Notes: generated from the letters alone by a model not told the origin. Counted from the first letter of the stretch, positions 8,844 to 18,525 are shown. The stretch: DNA of 50,445 nucleotides from Oscillospiraceae bacterium (GCA_015069045.1 SVJJ01000011.1:1-50445); one strand, 5' to 3'. A program made the numbers and translations.

Positions 8844-9047
8844 ATGAAGGTGACAGAAATTCGCGATTTTACAAATCAAGAGCTTGAGAGTAATTTAGCT
8901 GACCTTAAAAAAGAATTGTTTAACCTGCGTTTCCAAAACGCCACGAATCAACTGGAAAATCCCATGCGAATCGTGGAGGTAAAAAAGACAATTGCCAGAA
9001 TTAAAACCGTTTTGGCGGAGAGAAAGCTGGAAGAGGAAGCTAACTAA
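8844..9047 (+). CDS. rpmC: 50S ribosomal protein L29
   Basis: L29 (67 residues) is a small helical-hairpin protein at the tunnel exit beside L23. The sequence [19 protein letters not shown], followed by a second helix containing [15 protein letters not shown], is typical. AGAGGAGGCG lies within the end of rplP. The length is family-typical. Confidence 0.95.
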   Translation: MKVTEIRDFTNQELESNLADLKKELFNLRFQNATNQLENPMRIVEVKKTIARIKTVLAERKLEEEAN

Positions 9048-9075
9048 TTGCAACTAAGCGGAAAGGAGTGAAATC

Positions 9076-9330
9076 ATGGAACGTAATTTTAGAAAACAGA
9101 GAACAGGTAAGGTCGTTAGTGATAAAATGGATAAAACCATTGTTGTAGCGATTGAATATAATGTGAAGCATCCGCTTTACGGCAAAATTGTAAAACGTAC
9201 CTACAAGCTCAAAGCCCATGACGAAAACAACGAATGCCGCATTGGTGATCGCGTTCGCGTTATGGAAACCAGACGTTTATCTAAGGATAAGAGATGGCGG
9301 TTGGTTGAGATTGTGGAGAAGGCCAAGTAA
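9076..9330 (+). CDS. rpsQ: 30S ribosomal protein S17
   Basis: S17 (84 residues) is a primary 16S rRNA binder with an OB fold. The signature [16 protein letters not shown] near the N-terminus and the strand [20 protein letters not shown] identify it. GGAAAGGAGTG precedes the ATG. It sits in the conserved order rplP, rpmC, rpsQ, rplN. Confidence 0.96.
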   Translation: MERNFRKQRTGKVVSDKMDKTIVVAIEYNVKHPLYGKIVKRTYKLKAHDENNECRIGDRVRVMETRRLSKDKRWRLVEIVEKAK

Positions 9331-9369
9331 TAAACCCTTGGCGCGATACTAAATAAGGAGGAAACCGAA

Positions 9370-9738
9370 ATGATTCAACAGCAAACGCTTTTGAAGGTTG
9401 CCGATAACACCGGCGCAAAAGAACTGATGTGTATTCGTGTTTTGGGTGGTTCCAAAAGAAGATATGCAGCAATCGGTGACGTTGTGGTCGCTTCCGTTAA
9501 AAAGGCGACACCCGGCGGTGTTGTTAAAAAAGGCGACGTTGTAAAGGCTGTTATTGTCCGGTCCGCCAGCGGTGTTAGACGTAATGACGGTACCTATATT
9601 AAGTTTGATGAGAACGCAGCCGTTATCATAAGAGACGATAAAAATCCAAGAGGAACCCGTATTTTTGGCCCCGTTGCAAGAGAGCTTCGTGAAAAGGAAT
9701 ATATGAAGATTCTCTCTCTGGCTCCCGAGGTGCTGTAA
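9370..9738 (+). CDS. rplN: 50S ribosomal protein L14
   Basis: L14 (122 residues) lies at the subunit interface and contacts 16S helix 14; it is also the docking site of the silencing factor RsfS. The N-terminus [20 protein letters not shown] and the segment [20 protein letters not shown] are strongly conserved. AAGGAGGAAACC precedes the ATG. Confidence 0.97.
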   Translation: MIQQQTLLKVADNTGAKELMCIRVLGGSKRRYAAIGDVVVASVKKATPGGVVKKGDVVKAVIVRSASGVRRNDGTYIKFDENAAVIIRDDKNPRGTRIFGPVARELREKEYMKILSLAPEVL

Positions 9739-9752
9739 GGAGGTACGCTATC

Positions 9753-10076
9753 ATGGCAAAAATGCATATTAAATCCGGCGATGAAGTTATCGTTATTTCC
9801 GGTAAGGATAAAGGCAAAAAGGGCAAGGTTCTGAGTGTGTTCCCGGAAAAAGGCAGGGCAATTGTGGAAGGTGTTGCAGTTGCAACTAAACACCAAAAAC
9901 CCCGTCGTGCCGGCGATCCCGGTGGAATTATTAAGCAGGAAGCAGCTATAGACGCTTCCAACCTGATGAACATTTGCTCTAAGTGCAACAAACCTACCCG
10001 TGTAGGCCGTAAGGTACTGGAAAACGGTGAAAAGGTAAGATATTGCAAAAAGTGTAATGAAGTATTCAGCAAATAG
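9753..10076 (+). CDS. rplX: 50S ribosomal protein L24 with C-terminal cysteine pairs
   Basis: L24 (107 residues) initiates 50S assembly. The KOW motif GDEVIVISGKDKGKKGKVL lies near the N-terminus. The C-terminal part carries two CxxC pairs (CSKC and CKKC) flanking RVGRKVLENGEKVRY, the zinc-ribbon-like version of L24. TAAGGAGGTACG precedes the ATG, and only 14 bases separate it from rplN. Confidence 0.96.
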   Translation: MAKMHIKSGDEVIVISGKDKGKKGKVLSVFPEKGRAIVEGVAVATKHQKPRRAGDPGGIIKQEAAIDASNLMNICSKCNKPTRVGRKVLENGEKVRYCKKCNEVFSK

Positions 10077-10106
10077 TATAATTGAGCAAAGGAGGTTAAC
10101 AAGCTA

Positions 10107-10649
10107 ATGTCTAGAATGCAGGATAAATACACCAGCGAAGCTGCACCCGCTTTGATGAAGAAATTTAACTATAAGAGCACGATGCAGATTCCGAAACTGG
10201 ATAAAATTGTGGTTAATATCGGCTTGGGTGAGGCAAAGGATAATGCCAAAGCGTTAGACGGTGCGGTTGAAGATTTAACAGCTATCACCGGTCAGAAACC
10301 CGTGATCACAAAGGCTAAAAAGTCCGTTGCTGCGTTTAAACTCAGAGAAGGCATGAATATTGGCTGCAAGGTAACACTGCGTGGCAAGAAAATGTATGAG
10401 TTTTTAGACAGACTCTTTTCCGTGGCTCTGCCTCGCGTAAGAGACTTCAGAGGTATCAATCCTGATGCATTTGATGGTCGCGGAAATTATTCTTTGGGAA
10501 TTAAAGAACAGCTTATTTTCCCGGAAATAGATTATGATAAGATCGATAAAATCAGAGGTATGGACATTATTGTCGTTACCACAGCTGAGACCGACGAAGA
10601 AGCAAGAGAACTGCTCACGTTAATGGGCGCTCCTTTTGCCAACCGGTAG
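10107..10649 (+). CDS. rplE: 50S ribosomal protein L5
   Basis: L5 (180 residues) binds 5S rRNA and contacts the P-site tRNA and S13. Recognisable segments are [37 protein letters not shown] and [28 protein letters not shown] precedes the ATG. Length and position between rplX and rpsZ are normal. Confidence 0.97.
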   Translation: MSRMQDKYTSEAAPALMKKFNYKSTMQIPKLDKIVVNIGLGEAKDNAKALDGAVEDLTAITGQKPVITKAKKSVAAFKLREGMNIGCKVTLRGKKMYEFLDRLFSVALPRVRDFRGINPDAFDGRGNYSLGIKEQLIFPEIDYDKIDKIRGMDIIVVTTAETDEEARELLTLMGAPFANR

Positions 10650-10674
10650 GCTCTGATTGTGAAGGAGGAAAATT

Positions 10675-10860
10675 ATGGCTAAAAAATCGATGGTTAACAA
10701 ACAGCAGAGAACGCCTAAGTTTAGCACCAGGCAATATAACCGCTGTAAAATCTGCGGTCGGCCCCATGCTTATTTAAGAAAGTATGGTATTTGCCGTATC
10801 TGCTTTAGAGAACTGGCTTACAAAGGCCAGATTCCCGGTGTGAAAAAGGCCAGCTGGTAA
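10675..10860 (+). CDS. rpsZ: 30S ribosomal protein S14, zinc-binding type (type Z)
   Basis: This is the short 61-residue, zinc-containing S14 of Gram-positive bacteria. Cysteines C24, C27, C40 and C43 form the zinc ribbon (CKIC and CRIC). It ends [11 protein letters not shown], typical of the family. GAAGGAGG precedes the ATG. The cysteine-free paralogue that some species switch to under zinc limitation is not in this window. Confidence 0.97.
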   Translation: MAKKSMVNKQQRTPKFSTRQYNRCKICGRPHAYLRKYGICRICFRELAYKGQIPGVKKASW

Positions 10861-10885
10861 AACAAATTGGAAGGAGGCTAAAATC

Positions 10886-11281
10886 ATGCAAGTGACCGAT
10901 CCTATCGCGGATATGCTAACCAGAATCCGGAATGCAAATTCCGCACGGCACGAAACGGTTGATGTGCCCGCATCAAACATGAAGAAGGCTATTGCGGCCA
11001 TTCTGCTTGAGGAAGGGTATATAAAGAATTATCAGGTCATTGAGGACGGAAAGCAGGGCATTATCAGAATTGCTCTGAAGTATGTAGGAAAAGAAAAAGT
11101 TATTTCCGGTTTGCAGAGAGTATCTAAGCCGGGTCTTAGAATTTATAAGAATACTGAGGAACTGCCTAAAGTGTTAAAGGGCCTGGGTATTGCAATTATT
11201 TCTACATCTAAAGGTATTATGACCGATAAAAAGGCAAGGCAGGAAAACGTCGGTGGCGAGGTCCTGGCCTTTGTTTGGTAA
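10886..11281 (+). CDS. rpsH: 30S ribosomal protein S8
   Basis: S8 (131 residues) is a primary binder of the 16S central domain and, in enteric bacteria, represses the spc operon. It opens [15 protein letters not shown], and the C-terminal RNA-binding segment [19 protein letters not shown] is intact. GGAAGGAGGC precedes the ATG. Confidence 0.97.
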   Translation: MQVTDPIADMLTRIRNANSARHETVDVPASNMKKAIAAILLEEGYIKNYQVIEDGKQGIIRIALKYVGKEKVISGLQRVSKPGLRIYKNTEELPKVLKGLGIAIISTSKGIMTDKKARQENVGGEVLAFVW

Positions 11282-11306
11282 AAACTAGACAGGGAGGTGT
11301 CAGAGA

Positions 11307-11852
11307 ATGTCCAGAATTGGTAAAATGCCGATCATGGTTCCCAACGGTGTTGAAGTCACAATTGGTGCTGATAACAATATTACCGTTAAAGGACCGAAAG
11401 GCACGTTAACAAAGAATTTACATCCTGATATGATCATCAAGAAGGACAATGGTGTTCTTACCGTTGAGAGACCTTCAGAAATAAAAGCACACAAGGCTCT
11501 TCATGGTTTAACCCGTTCTTTGCTGAACAACATGGTTGTTGGCGTAACGGAGGGCTATGAAAAGACCTTGGAAGTCAACGGTGTTGGTTATAGAGCACAG
11601 TTACAGGGCAAAAACCTGCTGATGAACTTGGGTTATTCCCATCCTGTTGAAATGGCTCCTGTAGAGGGAATCACCATTGAAGTTCCAAATCCGAATACCA
11701 TTATCATTAAAGGAACAGATAAACAGGTTGTTGGTGAATTTGCAGCTAAGGTTAGAGAAAAGAGACAACCTGAGCCCTATAAAGGTAAGGGTATTAAATA
11801 CTCTTATGAGCATATCAGACGCAAGGAAGGTAAAGCGGGCGGTAAGAAATAA
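11307..11852 (+). CDS. rplF: 50S ribosomal protein L6
   Basis: L6 (181 residues) lies near the factor-binding site of the 50S subunit. The two repeated alpha/beta domains are visible. It opens SRIGKMPIMVPNGVEV, and the C-terminal signature PEPYKGKGIKYSYEHIRRKEGK is intact. AGGGAGGTG precedes the ATG. A 63-base spacer separates it from rplR. Confidence 0.97.
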   Translation: MSRIGKMPIMVPNGVEVTIGADNNITVKGPKGTLTKNLHPDMIIKKDNGVLTVERPSEIKAHKALHGLTRSLLNNMVVGVTEGYEKTLEVNGVGYRAQLQGKNLLMNLGYSHPVEMAPVEGITIEVPNPNTIIIKGTDKQVVGEFAAKVREKRQPEPYKGKGIKYSYEHIRRKEGKAGGKK

Positions 11853-11915
11853 TACGCTTCCTTTGCTTAAACGGCATGGCAAAATCCATGCAGCATAAAA
11901 AAAGGAGTGAACAAA

Positions 11916-12278
11916 GTGATTAAGAAGCCTGTCAGTAATGTGGCAAGACTCAGAAGACATAAGCGCGTTCGTAAACTGATCAGCGGAACAGCAGAGCGTC
12001 CCAGACTGAACGTGTTTAGAAGCTTAAAGCATATTTATGCCCAGATCATTGATGACACAAAGGGTGTTACGCTGGTTTCCGCCTCTACCTTAGATAAGGA
12101 GCTTAAAGAAAGCTACGGTGGTAACAAGGAAGCGGCTAAGGCTGTTGGCAAACTGATTGCTCAACGTGCAATCGATGCCGGTATTAAAGCGGTTGTTTTT
12201 GACCGTGGTGGCTATATCTATCATGGTCGCGTGCAGGAATTAGCCGAGGGCGCCCGTGAAGGCGGTCTGGAATTTTAA
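11916..12278 (+). CDS. rplR: 50S ribosomal protein L18
   Basis: L18 (120 residues) binds 5S rRNA together with L5. Typical segments are [35 protein letters not shown] and the C-terminal [14 protein letters not shown]. The GTG chosen is 8 bases after AAGGAG; another in-frame GTG three codons upstream overlaps that site and is unlikely to be used. Confidence 0.96.
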   Translation: MIKKPVSNVARLRRHKRVRKLISGTAERPRLNVFRSLKHIYAQIIDDTKGVTLVSASTLDKELKESYGGNKEAAKAVGKLIAQRAIDAGIKAVVFDRGGYIYHGRVQELAEGAREGGLEF

Positions 12279-12296
12279 GAAAAGGAGGAAACCAGT

Positions 12297-12800
12297 TTGG
12301 CTCAATTAATAGATGCAAGCGTATTGGATATCAAGGAAAAAGTTGTGAAACTCAGCCGTGTTGCAAAGGTTGTTAAGGGCGGTCGTACTTTCCGTTTTTC
12401 TGCGTTAGTTGTTGTTGGTGATGAAAACGGTCATGTTGGCTGTGGCACCGGTAAGGCTGCTGAAATTCCCGAAGCAATTCGCAAGGGTATCGAAGATGCT
12501 AAAAAGAATATGATTTCTGTAAACTTGGTGGGTAGTACAATCCCCCATGAGACAATCGGTGAGTTTGGTGCGGGTAGAATTTTGTTAAAGCCTGCTGCAC
12601 CTGGTACTGGTGTTATTGCTGGTGGCGCAGCCAGAGCAGTTATTGAACTCGCTGGAATTCGCGATATCAGAACCAAATCCCTTCGTTCCAACAATGCAAG
12701 GAATGTGGTAAAAGCCACAATTTCCGGATTAGTCTCCTTAAAGGATGCCGGTGAAGTGGCAAAGCTACGCGGTAAATCCAAGGAAGATTTAGTAGATTAA
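12297..12800 (+). CDS. rpsE: 30S ribosomal protein S5
   Basis: S5 (167 residues) contributes to decoding fidelity and the mRNA entry-pore helicase activity with S3 and S4. It has the N-terminal double-stranded-RNA-binding fold ([24 protein letters not shown], in part) and the C-terminal domain with [15 protein letters not shown]. It starts at a TTG 8 bases after AAAGGAGG. Confidence 0.97.
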   Translation: MAQLIDASVLDIKEKVVKLSRVAKVVKGGRTFRFSALVVVGDENGHVGCGTGKAAEIPEAIRKGIEDAKKNMISVNLVGSTIPHETIGEFGAGRILLKPAAPGTGVIAGGAARAVIELAGIRDIRTKSLRSNNARNVVKATISGLVSLKDAGEVAKLRGKSKEDLVD

Positions 12801-12814
12801 GGAGGTACGGTATT

Positions 12815-12994
12815 ATGGCAATGCTAAAGGTGAAGCTTGTAAAAAGCACCATCGGCAGAAAGAAAGACCATATTGCTACGGTACGTGCTCTGGGTCTTAA
12901 AAAGATCAGAGATGAAAAAGAACACCAGGATAATGCTGCTATTCGTGGCATGATCGCTAAGGTGGACTATCTTCTTGAGGTAGAAGAAATATAG
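12815..12994 (+). CDS. rpmD: 50S ribosomal protein L30
   Basis: A 59-residue protein beginning [19 protein letters not shown], with [10 protein letters not shown] in the middle, the standard bacterial L30 pattern. AAGGAGGTACGG precedes the ATG. It lies between rpsE and rplO, the invariant place for rpmD, and ends LLEVEEI before a TAG. Confidence 0.96.
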   Translation: MAMLKVKLVKSTIGRKKDHIATVRALGLKKIRDEKEHQDNAAIRGMIAKVDYLLEVEEI

Positions 12995-13013
12995 TAGAAG
13001 GAGGTGCTTTATA

Positions 13014-13457
13014 ATGAAACTGAACGAATTAAAGCCGGCAAAAGGTTCTAAAAAGGCAGCGTTCAGAGTTGGCCGTGGTCACGGTTCCGGAAACGGAAAA
13101 ACAGCTGGCAGAGGTCACAAGGGCCAGAACGCTCGTTCAGGCGGCGGTGTAAGACCGGGTTTTGAAGGTGGACAGATGCCTCTTTACAGACGCTTGCCGA
13201 AGAAGGGCTTTACTAATATTTTTGCAAAGACATATTCTCAGATTAACGTTTCAGATTTAAACAGATTCGCCGATGGTAGTGAGGTAACAGTCGCAACATT
13301 ACTTGCTGAGGGCATCATCAAAAAGGCTAATGATGGTGTTGTTGTTTTAGGCCGTGGTGATCTGATAGCTAAGAATCTGACCGTTAAAGCAGCACGCTTC
13401 TCTGCTACTGCGGCGGAAAAGATTGCAAACGCCGGTGGAAAGGCGGAGGTGGTATAA
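13014..13457 (+). CDS. rplO: 50S ribosomal protein L15
   Basis: L15 (147 residues) is a late-assembly 23S rRNA binder. The glycine/arginine-rich N-terminal extension ([20 protein letters not shown]), then [17 protein letters not shown], is diagnostic. GAAGGAGGTGC precedes the ATG. Its TAA directly abuts the secY ATG with no spacer. Confidence 0.97.
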   Translation: MKLNELKPAKGSKKAAFRVGRGHGSGNGKTAGRGHKGQNARSGGGVRPGFEGGQMPLYRRLPKKGFTNIFAKTYSQINVSDLNRFADGSEVTVATLLAEGIIKKANDGVVVLGRGDLIAKNLTVKAARFSATAAEKIANAGGKAEVV

Positions 13458-14750
13458 ATGCTGCAAACGCTCAGAAACGCATGGAAAATTCCTGAACTAA
13501 GAAAGAAAATGCTTTATACGCTCTTGTTGTTGGTCGTTTTCCGCTTAGGCTCATACATTCCGGTTCCCGGTTTAAGTTCCAGTGCTGTTGCCGAAATGAT
13601 GGGTGGTTTTTCAGAAGGTATGCAAGGTCTCTTGAATAACTTTTCAGGCGGTGCTTTGGAGCGTGGGTCCATTTTTGCCATGAGTATTTCGCCCTATATT
13701 AATGCGTCTATCATTATTCAGCTCTTAACAGTAGCTATTCCGGCCTTGGAACGGCTTTCTAAAGAGGGTGAGGAGGGTAGAAAGAAGATTTCTTCTTATA
13801 CGCGTTATGGTACGGTTATTCTGGGATTTTTGCAGGCAACAGGTTTGTATTTCGGCTTGCGGAATACCCTTGTTGGTGGTCCCAGTATTATGAACTACAT
13901 CATTTTGACCTTGTCCTTTACGGCAGGTACAGCATTTTTGATGTGGCTTGGTGAGGAAATTACAGAGAAGGGTATCGGCAATGGTATTTCTCTCTTAATC
14001 TTTACCGGTATCGTTTCTCGCGGACCGGCTATGATTCAGTCCCTGCGCGCCACGTTGGTGACGGCAGAAGGTATGAACATTCAATCAATTGTTACTTTGA
14101 TTGCGATTATTGTTGTTGCAGTATTAGCTATTGCGTTTGTTGTACTGATGAATGATGCAGAACGTAGAATTCCTGTACAATATGCAAAACGTGTAGTTGG
14201 CAGAAAAATGTATGGTGGACAAAGTACACACATCCCCATTAAAGTGGCGATGGCAGGTGTTATGCCTATTATCTTCGCTATTTCCATTATGTCTTTCCCG
14301 CAAACTATTAATATGTTTATTAATGGGGAAACAATTCCTGCGGGTTTTTGGGGTACAGTGCTCAGATGGTTCCAACAGACCCATCCGTTCTATATCATCG
14401 CATATTTCCTGCTGATCGTATTCTTTACGTATTTCTATACTGCGATACAGTTTAACCCCATTGAAATCTCCAATAATATGAAGAAAAACGGCGGATTTGT
14501 TCCGGGAATTCGTCCTGGCAGACCTACCTCTGACTTTATTGCGAGAATTGTGTCCAAGATTACATTGTTTGGTTCATTGTTCTTGGCTGTTATTGCTCTC
14601 TTCCCCTTACTGTTGGCATTTGTGCCCAACCTTTCCGGTATTTCTATCGGCGGTACATCCTTGTTGATTATCGTAGGTGTTGCACTTGAAACTGTGAAGC
14701 AGATGGAATCTCAAATGCTCATGAGACATTATAAGGGTTTCCTAGAATAA
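13458..14750 (+). CDS. secY: Preprotein translocase subunit SecY
   Basis: The channel-forming subunit of the SecYEG translocase in the cytoplasmic membrane, 430 residues with ten predicted membrane segments. Conserved features include the plug and TM2 region after GGALERGSIFAMSISPYINASI and the C-terminal NPIEISNNMKKNGGFVPGIRPG. It begins immediately after the rplO stop and its ribosome-binding site lies inside rplO (AAGGCGGAGGTGG). It is the usual sixth-from-last gene block of the spc operon. Confidence 0.98.
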   Translation: MLQTLRNAWKIPELRKKMLYTLLLLVVFRLGSYIPVPGLSSSAVAEMMGGFSEGMQGLLNNFSGGALERGSIFAMSISPYINASIIIQLLTVAIPALERLSKEGEEGRKKISSYTRYGTVILGFLQATGLYFGLRNTLVGGPSIMNYIILTLSFTAGTAFLMWLGEEITEKGIGNGISLLIFTGIVSRGPAMIQSLRATLVTAEGMNIQSIVTLIAIIVVAVLAIAFVVLMNDAERRIPVQYAKRVVGRKMYGGQSTHIPIKVAMAGVMPIIFAISIMSFPQTINMFINGETIPAGFWGTVLRWFQQTHPFYIIAYFLLIVFFTYFYTAIQFNPIEISNNMKKNGGFVPGIRPGRPTSDFIARIVSKITLFGSLFLAVIALFPLLLAFVPNLSGISIGGTSLLIIVGVALETVKQMESQMLMRHYKGFLE

Positions 14751-14763
14751 GGAGAGCAGTGAT

Positions 14764-15411
14764 ATGAAGGTAGTTTTTTTTGGACCGCCGGGTGCCGGTA
14801 AAGGCACACAGGCGGCTAAACTTTCCGAGTGTTTCGGCATTCCCGCTATTTCTACCGGTCATATTATCCGGCAGGCAATGGTGGCAGGAACATCGGTAGG
14901 TAAAATTGCCGAAGACTATATTAAAAGTGGTGCATTATTACCTGACGATATAGTTTTTTTATTAGTAGCTGAACGCATCCAAAATGATGATTGTCAAAAG
15001 GGATACATTCTTGATGGCTTTCCTCGTACATTGGTGCAAGCGCAGCTTATGGATGAAAAGAGAATATTAGTAGATTTTGTTTTAGACATTGAGCTTTCTG
15101 ATGATTCTATTGTAAAGCGCATGTCCGGGCGTAGGGTTTGTAATGCCTGTGGGGCAGCTTTCCATATTGAATTTAACCCACCAACAGTTGATGGTGTTTG
15201 TAATGAGTGTGGCGAGTCCCTCACAATCAGGGCAGATGATGCACCCGAAGTTGTGCTTAAACGATTGGCCGTTTATCACGAGCAGACAGAACCGCTGAAG
15301 GCATATTATGAGAAACAAAATAAGCTAATAGCAATTGATGGAGAAGGAACTGTTGAAGAAATTTTCCGTCAAATAAAAGAAGTAGCTTCAAAGGCGGGCG
15401 ATTTGATATGA
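14764..15411 (+). CDS. adk: Adenylate kinase, zinc-lid type
   Basis: Cytosolic enzyme that interconverts ATP + AMP and 2 ADP. The P-loop is GPPGAGKGTQ near residue 7, the NMP-binding region contains STGHIIRQAM, and DGFPRT is the conserved core motif. The LID carries CxxC pairs (CNAC and CNEC), the Gram-positive zinc-binding form. The length (215) is normal. AAGGAGAGCAG precedes the ATG. Its stop overlaps the map start (ATGA). Confidence 0.97.
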   Translation: MKVVFFGPPGAGKGTQAAKLSECFGIPAISTGHIIRQAMVAGTSVGKIAEDYIKSGALLPDDIVFLLVAERIQNDDCQKGYILDGFPRTLVQAQLMDEKRILVDFVLDIELSDDSIVKRMSGRRVCNACGAAFHIEFNPPTVDGVCNECGESLTIRADDAPEVVLKRLAVYHEQTEPLKAYYEKQNKLIAIDGEGTVEEIFRQIKEVASKAGDLI

Positions 15412-16157
15412 TTAAGATTAAAGCGTCCTACGAAATTGAAGCCATGCGTGCAGCTGGTCAAATTACGGCTGCCACTTTCCAGCGTTTAGCCGAGGCAATT
15501 GTTCCCGGGGTGACAACCGGGGAACTTGATGACATTGCTGCTCGATTCATCCGATCAAACAATGCCACCTGTTCTTTCTGGCATTACAACGGTTATCCTG
15601 CTCATATTTGTACGTCTGTAAACGGACAAGTGGTACACGGCATCCCTTCAAAGCATACAGTGCTTCATGAAGGTGATATTGTCAGCATTGATATTGGTGT
15701 TTGCTACAGAGGGTATCATGGCGATAGTGCCAAAACCTTTCCGGTAGGTAAAATCAATTCTGAGGCTGAAAAATTAATTCGTGTTACCCGTGAAAGTTTT
15801 TATGAGGGTCTTAAACAGGCTCAAGCAGGCAATCGTATATTTGATATTGGTGCGGCCATACAGGGCCATGCTGAGAAAAACGGTTATTCTGTTGTAAGAA
15901 GTCTGGTGGGTCATGGTGTGGGCAGTGCCCTGCATGAGGATCCGGAGGTGCCGAATTTTGGTATAGCCGGTCGTGGTGCTCGGCTTTTAGCCGGCATGAC
16001 CTTGGCCATTGAGCCAATGGTAAATCAAGGAACGTATCATGTTAATACCCTGCCTGATCAATGGACAGTGGTAACAGCGGATGGTAAGCTTTCTGCTCAT
16101 TATGAACATTCCGTCTTAATACGGGATGGCGAAGCAGAAATTCTCACCACCTGTTAA
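15408..16157 (+). CDS. map: Methionine aminopeptidase, type I
   Basis: Removes the N-terminal methionine from nascent proteins in the cytosol. The 249-residue sequence retains the dinuclear-metal ligands of the pita-bread fold: SIDIGV (Asp), HGDSAKTF (Asp), GHGVGSALHE (His), AIEPMV (Glu) and the final EHSVLI (Glu). HYNGYPAHICTSVN is the substrate-pocket histidine region. It overlaps adk by four bases, implying coupled translation. Confidence 0.97.
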   Translation: MIKIKASYEIEAMRAAGQITAATFQRLAEAIVPGVTTGELDDIAARFIRSNNATCSFWHYNGYPAHICTSVNGQVVHGIPSKHTVLHEGDIVSIDIGVCYRGYHGDSAKTFPVGKINSEAEKLIRVTRESFYEGLKQAQAGNRIFDIGAAIQGHAEKNGYSVVRSLVGHGVGSALHEDPEVPNFGIAGRGARLLAGMTLAIEPMVNQGTYHVNTLPDQWTVVTADGKLSAHYEHSVLIRDGEAEILTTC

Positions 16158-16178
16158 AGTTTTTTGAGGTGATGATCT

Positions 16179-16454
16179 TTGGATATTTTTGCCGGAGATA
16201 TTGTATATTCCAAGGCGGGCAGAGATAAGGATAAGGTCTTTGTTGTTCTGTCGGTGTTAGAAGGGCAATATGCATTACTGGCCGATGGTCGGTTGCGGCG
16301 TGTAGACAAACCGAAGAAAAAGAAACTGAAGCATCTGTTAAAAAGCGGTCATGCATCTTCTTATATTGCTGAAAAGCTTAGCGAGGGCATGAAGGTTACC
16401 AATCCGGATTTAAAAAAAGTTTTGGCAGAGTTTTTAAATGACGTTGATGCATAA
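16179..16454 (+). CDS. KOW domain-containing RNA-binding protein (L14e/YbzG-like)
   Basis: A 91-residue basic protein located between map and infA, as is the equivalent KOW-type gene (ybzG) in Bacillus subtilis. Residues 4-42 form a KOW-like segment (FAGDIVYSKAGRDKDKVFVV), followed by a lysine-rich stretch DKPKKKKLKHLLKS. KOW proteins bind RNA, and this type resembles archaeal/eukaryotic L14e. Its role on the bacterial ribosome is not established. It starts at a TTG after GAGGTGATG. Presence in the translation operon supports a ribosome-linked role. Confidence 0.85.
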   Translation: MDIFAGDIVYSKAGRDKDKVFVVLSVLEGQYALLADGRLRRVDKPKKKKLKHLLKSGHASSYIAEKLSEGMKVTNPDLKKVLAEFLNDVDA

Positions 16455-16466
16455 GGAGGTTTTACT

Positions 16467-16685
16467 GTGGCAAAGGAAGGCGTTTTAGAGCTGGAGGGAA
16501 CAGTTCTGGAATCATTGCCAAATGCAATGTTTCAGGTTGAGCTGGAAAATGGACACCAAATTTTAGCTCATATTTCCGGTAAACTCCGGATGAATTTTAT
16601 AAGAATTTTACCGGGCGACCGCGTTACCGTGGAGTTATCGCCCTATGACCTGACGAAAGGCAGAATCACCTGGCGAGCTAAATAG
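16467..16685 (+). CDS. infA: Translation initiation factor IF-1
   Basis: IF-1 (72 residues) binds the 30S A site during initiation. The OB-fold sequence [20 protein letters not shown] and the C-terminal end [12 protein letters not shown] are diagnostic. It starts at a GTG after AAGGAGGTT. It is followed 67 bases later by rpmJ. Confidence 0.97.
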   Translation: MAKEGVLELEGTVLESLPNAMFQVELENGHQILAHISGKLRMNFIRILPGDRVTVELSPYDLTKGRITWRAK

Positions 16686-16740
16686 GCTACGGGTGCTATA
16701 GCCGCATAAAGATTTTAAGACGCAATATGTCGTCTTTTAA

Positions 16741-16866
<126 letters not shown>

Positions 16867-16993
16867 AAAAAAGACAGCCCCCCTTGGGGGCACGTATACA
16901 TGTTAAAACCCGCGTGGGGCGGCTGCACGCTTGAAGCGTGACCTGCGTGGTTATGGCATATACACACAATCGAAATGTATTGGAGGTGCAAAA
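16867..16993 (+). promoter_or_regulatory. Hairpin-containing spacer ahead of the alpha operon genes
   Basis: This 127-base gap before rpsM contains a G+C-rich hairpin gccccc/gggggc (16877-16891) and a second stem cacgc/gcgtg (16926-16940). Neither is followed by a run of T, so they are unlikely to terminate transcription. The place matches the alpha-operon leader, the S4-binding control site in Escherichia coli; a similar role here is only a guess. Confidence 0.4.
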
Positions 16994-17362
16994 ATGGCAA
17001 GAATTTCAGGTGTAGATTTACCTAGAGAAAAAAGAGTTGAAATTGGCTTGACTTATGTTTTTGGTATCGGCCTATCCAGCTCCCGTAAAATTCTGGCGGC
17101 CACCGGTATTAATCCTGATACACGTGTAAAGGATTTGACTGAGGATGAGGTATCCAAACTGAGAGAAATCATTGATCGTGATTATACTGTTGAAGGCGAT
17201 TTGAGACGTAACGTTGCGTTAGACATCAAACGGCTCATGGAAATCGGCTGCTATAGAGGCATCCGTCACAGAAAGGGCTTACCGGTTCGCGGTCAAAGAA
17301 CCAAGACCAACGCCAGAACCAGAAAAGGTCCGGCCAGAACCATTGCAAATAAGAAAAAGTAA
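16994..17362 (+). CDS. rpsM: 30S ribosomal protein S13
   Basis: S13 (122 residues) is a 30S head protein that contacts S19, L5 and the P-site tRNA. It opens [18 protein letters not shown] and has the C-terminal [19 protein letters not shown]. The ATG follows TGGAGGTGC; the 21-codon upstream extension in frame runs through the spacer hairpin and was rejected. Confidence 0.97.
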   Translation: MARISGVDLPREKRVEIGLTYVFGIGLSSSRKILAATGINPDTRVKDLTEDEVSKLREIIDRDYTVEGDLRRNVALDIKRLMEIGCYRGIRHRKGLPVRGQRTKTNARTRKGPARTIANKKK

Positions 17363-17429
17363 ACCTTTCTAAAATACATGATTCGGATTACCGAATACGA
17401 TTTTGAGCTTTTTGAAAGGAGGAGCAAAC

Positions 17430-17822
17430 ATGGCTAAGGTAGCTAGAAGAACAACTCGCAGAAAGGCGAAGAAAAATATCGAGCGTGGTGCGGTGCATAT
17501 TCGTTCCAGCTTCAATAATACGATTGTTACAATCACAGACGTAGCCGGCAATGCAATCAGCTGGGCGTCCTCTGGTGGACTTGGATTCCGCGGTTCCAGA
17601 AAGAGTACACCTTTTGCAGCTCAGATGGCAGCAGAAACAGCAGCTAAGGCTGCTCAGGAGCACGGTCTGAAAACCGTTGAGGTTTATGTTAAAGGTCCTG
17701 GTTCTGGTAGAGAAGCAGCTATTCGTGCCCTGCAGGCAGCTGGTCTTGAGGTTAGCATGATTAAGGATGTTACCCCCATTCCGCATAATGGTTGCAGACC
17801 GCCAAAAAGAAGAAGAGTTTGA
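17430..17822 (+). CDS. rpsK: 30S ribosomal protein S11
   Basis: S11 (130 residues) lies on the 30S platform near the mRNA exit. Diagnostic segments are [16 protein letters not shown]-like ([16 protein letters not shown]) and the C-terminal [17 protein letters not shown]. The ATG follows AAAGGAGGAGC; the upstream in-frame ATG nine codons earlier overlaps this site and is not used. Confidence 0.97.
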   Translation: MAKVARRTTRRKAKKNIERGAVHIRSSFNNTIVTITDVAGNAISWASSGGLGFRGSRKSTPFAAQMAAETAAKAAQEHGLKTVEVYVKGPGSGREAAIRALQAAGLEVSMIKDVTPIPHNGCRPPKRRRV

Positions 17823-17895
17823 TTTTATACAAAGTTTGTCTTTTGCCGGATGACCGGCGGGCAAACGCCAATAATTGAGGAGGTGTAATTCCGAA

Positions 17896-18525
17896 ATGGC
17901 ACGTTATACAGGTGCAGTGTGCAGGCTTTGCCGTCGTGAGGGCCAGAAGTTGTTCTTAAAAGGTGAGCGCTGCTATACTGATAAATGTGGTATTGAGAGA
18001 AGAAAGTATGCCCCTGGCATGCATGGCCAGAACAGAAAAAAACTTTCTGAGTATGGCATACAGCTGAGAGAAAAACAGAAAGCCAGAAGATATTACGGCG
18101 TTTTAGAATCTCAGTTTGCAAAATATTTTGAAATGGCCAATAAGATGAAGGGTATTACCGGTGAAAATTTGCTGACTATTTTAGAGAGTAGATTAGACAA
18201 TGTGGTATACCGTCTTGGTTTTGGTATGTCAAGACCGGAAGCTCGTCAGTTGGTTACCCATGGTCATTTTACCGTAAACGGTAAAAAGGTCAACATTCCG
18301 TCTTATTTAGTTAACCCCGGTGATGTAGTTGCTATTTGCGAAAAGAGCAGAGGCAGCGAAAAGATTAAAGAGGTGCTGGAAAAGACAGAATCCAGAATCG
18401 TTCCCAAGTGGTTAGATTTAGATCGCAACACGCTTTCCGGTAAGGTATTAGCCTTGGCGCAACGTGATGACATCGATTTAGAACTGGCAGAGCACTTGAT
18501 CGTCGAGCTGTATTCAAAGAACTAA
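17896..18525 (+). CDS. rpsD: 30S ribosomal protein S4, zinc-binding form
   Basis: S4 (209 residues) starts 16S 5'-domain assembly and in many bacteria represses its own operon. It opens [15 protein letters not shown]. Cysteines C9, C12, C26 and C31 form the zinc knuckle of the C-plus form. The S4 RNA-binding domain is visible in the middle ([20 protein letters not shown]). The ATG follows GAGGAGGTG. A 225-base spacer separates it from rpoA. Confidence 0.97.
   Translation: MARYTGAVCRLCRREGQKLFLKGERCYTDKCGIERRKYAPGMHGQNRKKLSEYGIQLREKQKARRYYGVLESQFAKYFEMANKMKGITGENLLTILESRLDNVVYRLGFGMSRPEARQLVTHGHFTVNGKKVNIPSYLVNPGDVVAICEKSRGSEKIKEVLEKTESRIVPKWLDLDRNTLSGKVLALAQRDDIDLELAEHLIVELYSKN

Noticed and set aside
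16877-16891. G+C-rich hairpin after rpmJ as a terminator
   Set aside because: No T tract follows, and the downstream rpsM-rplQ genes show no clear promoter of their own.
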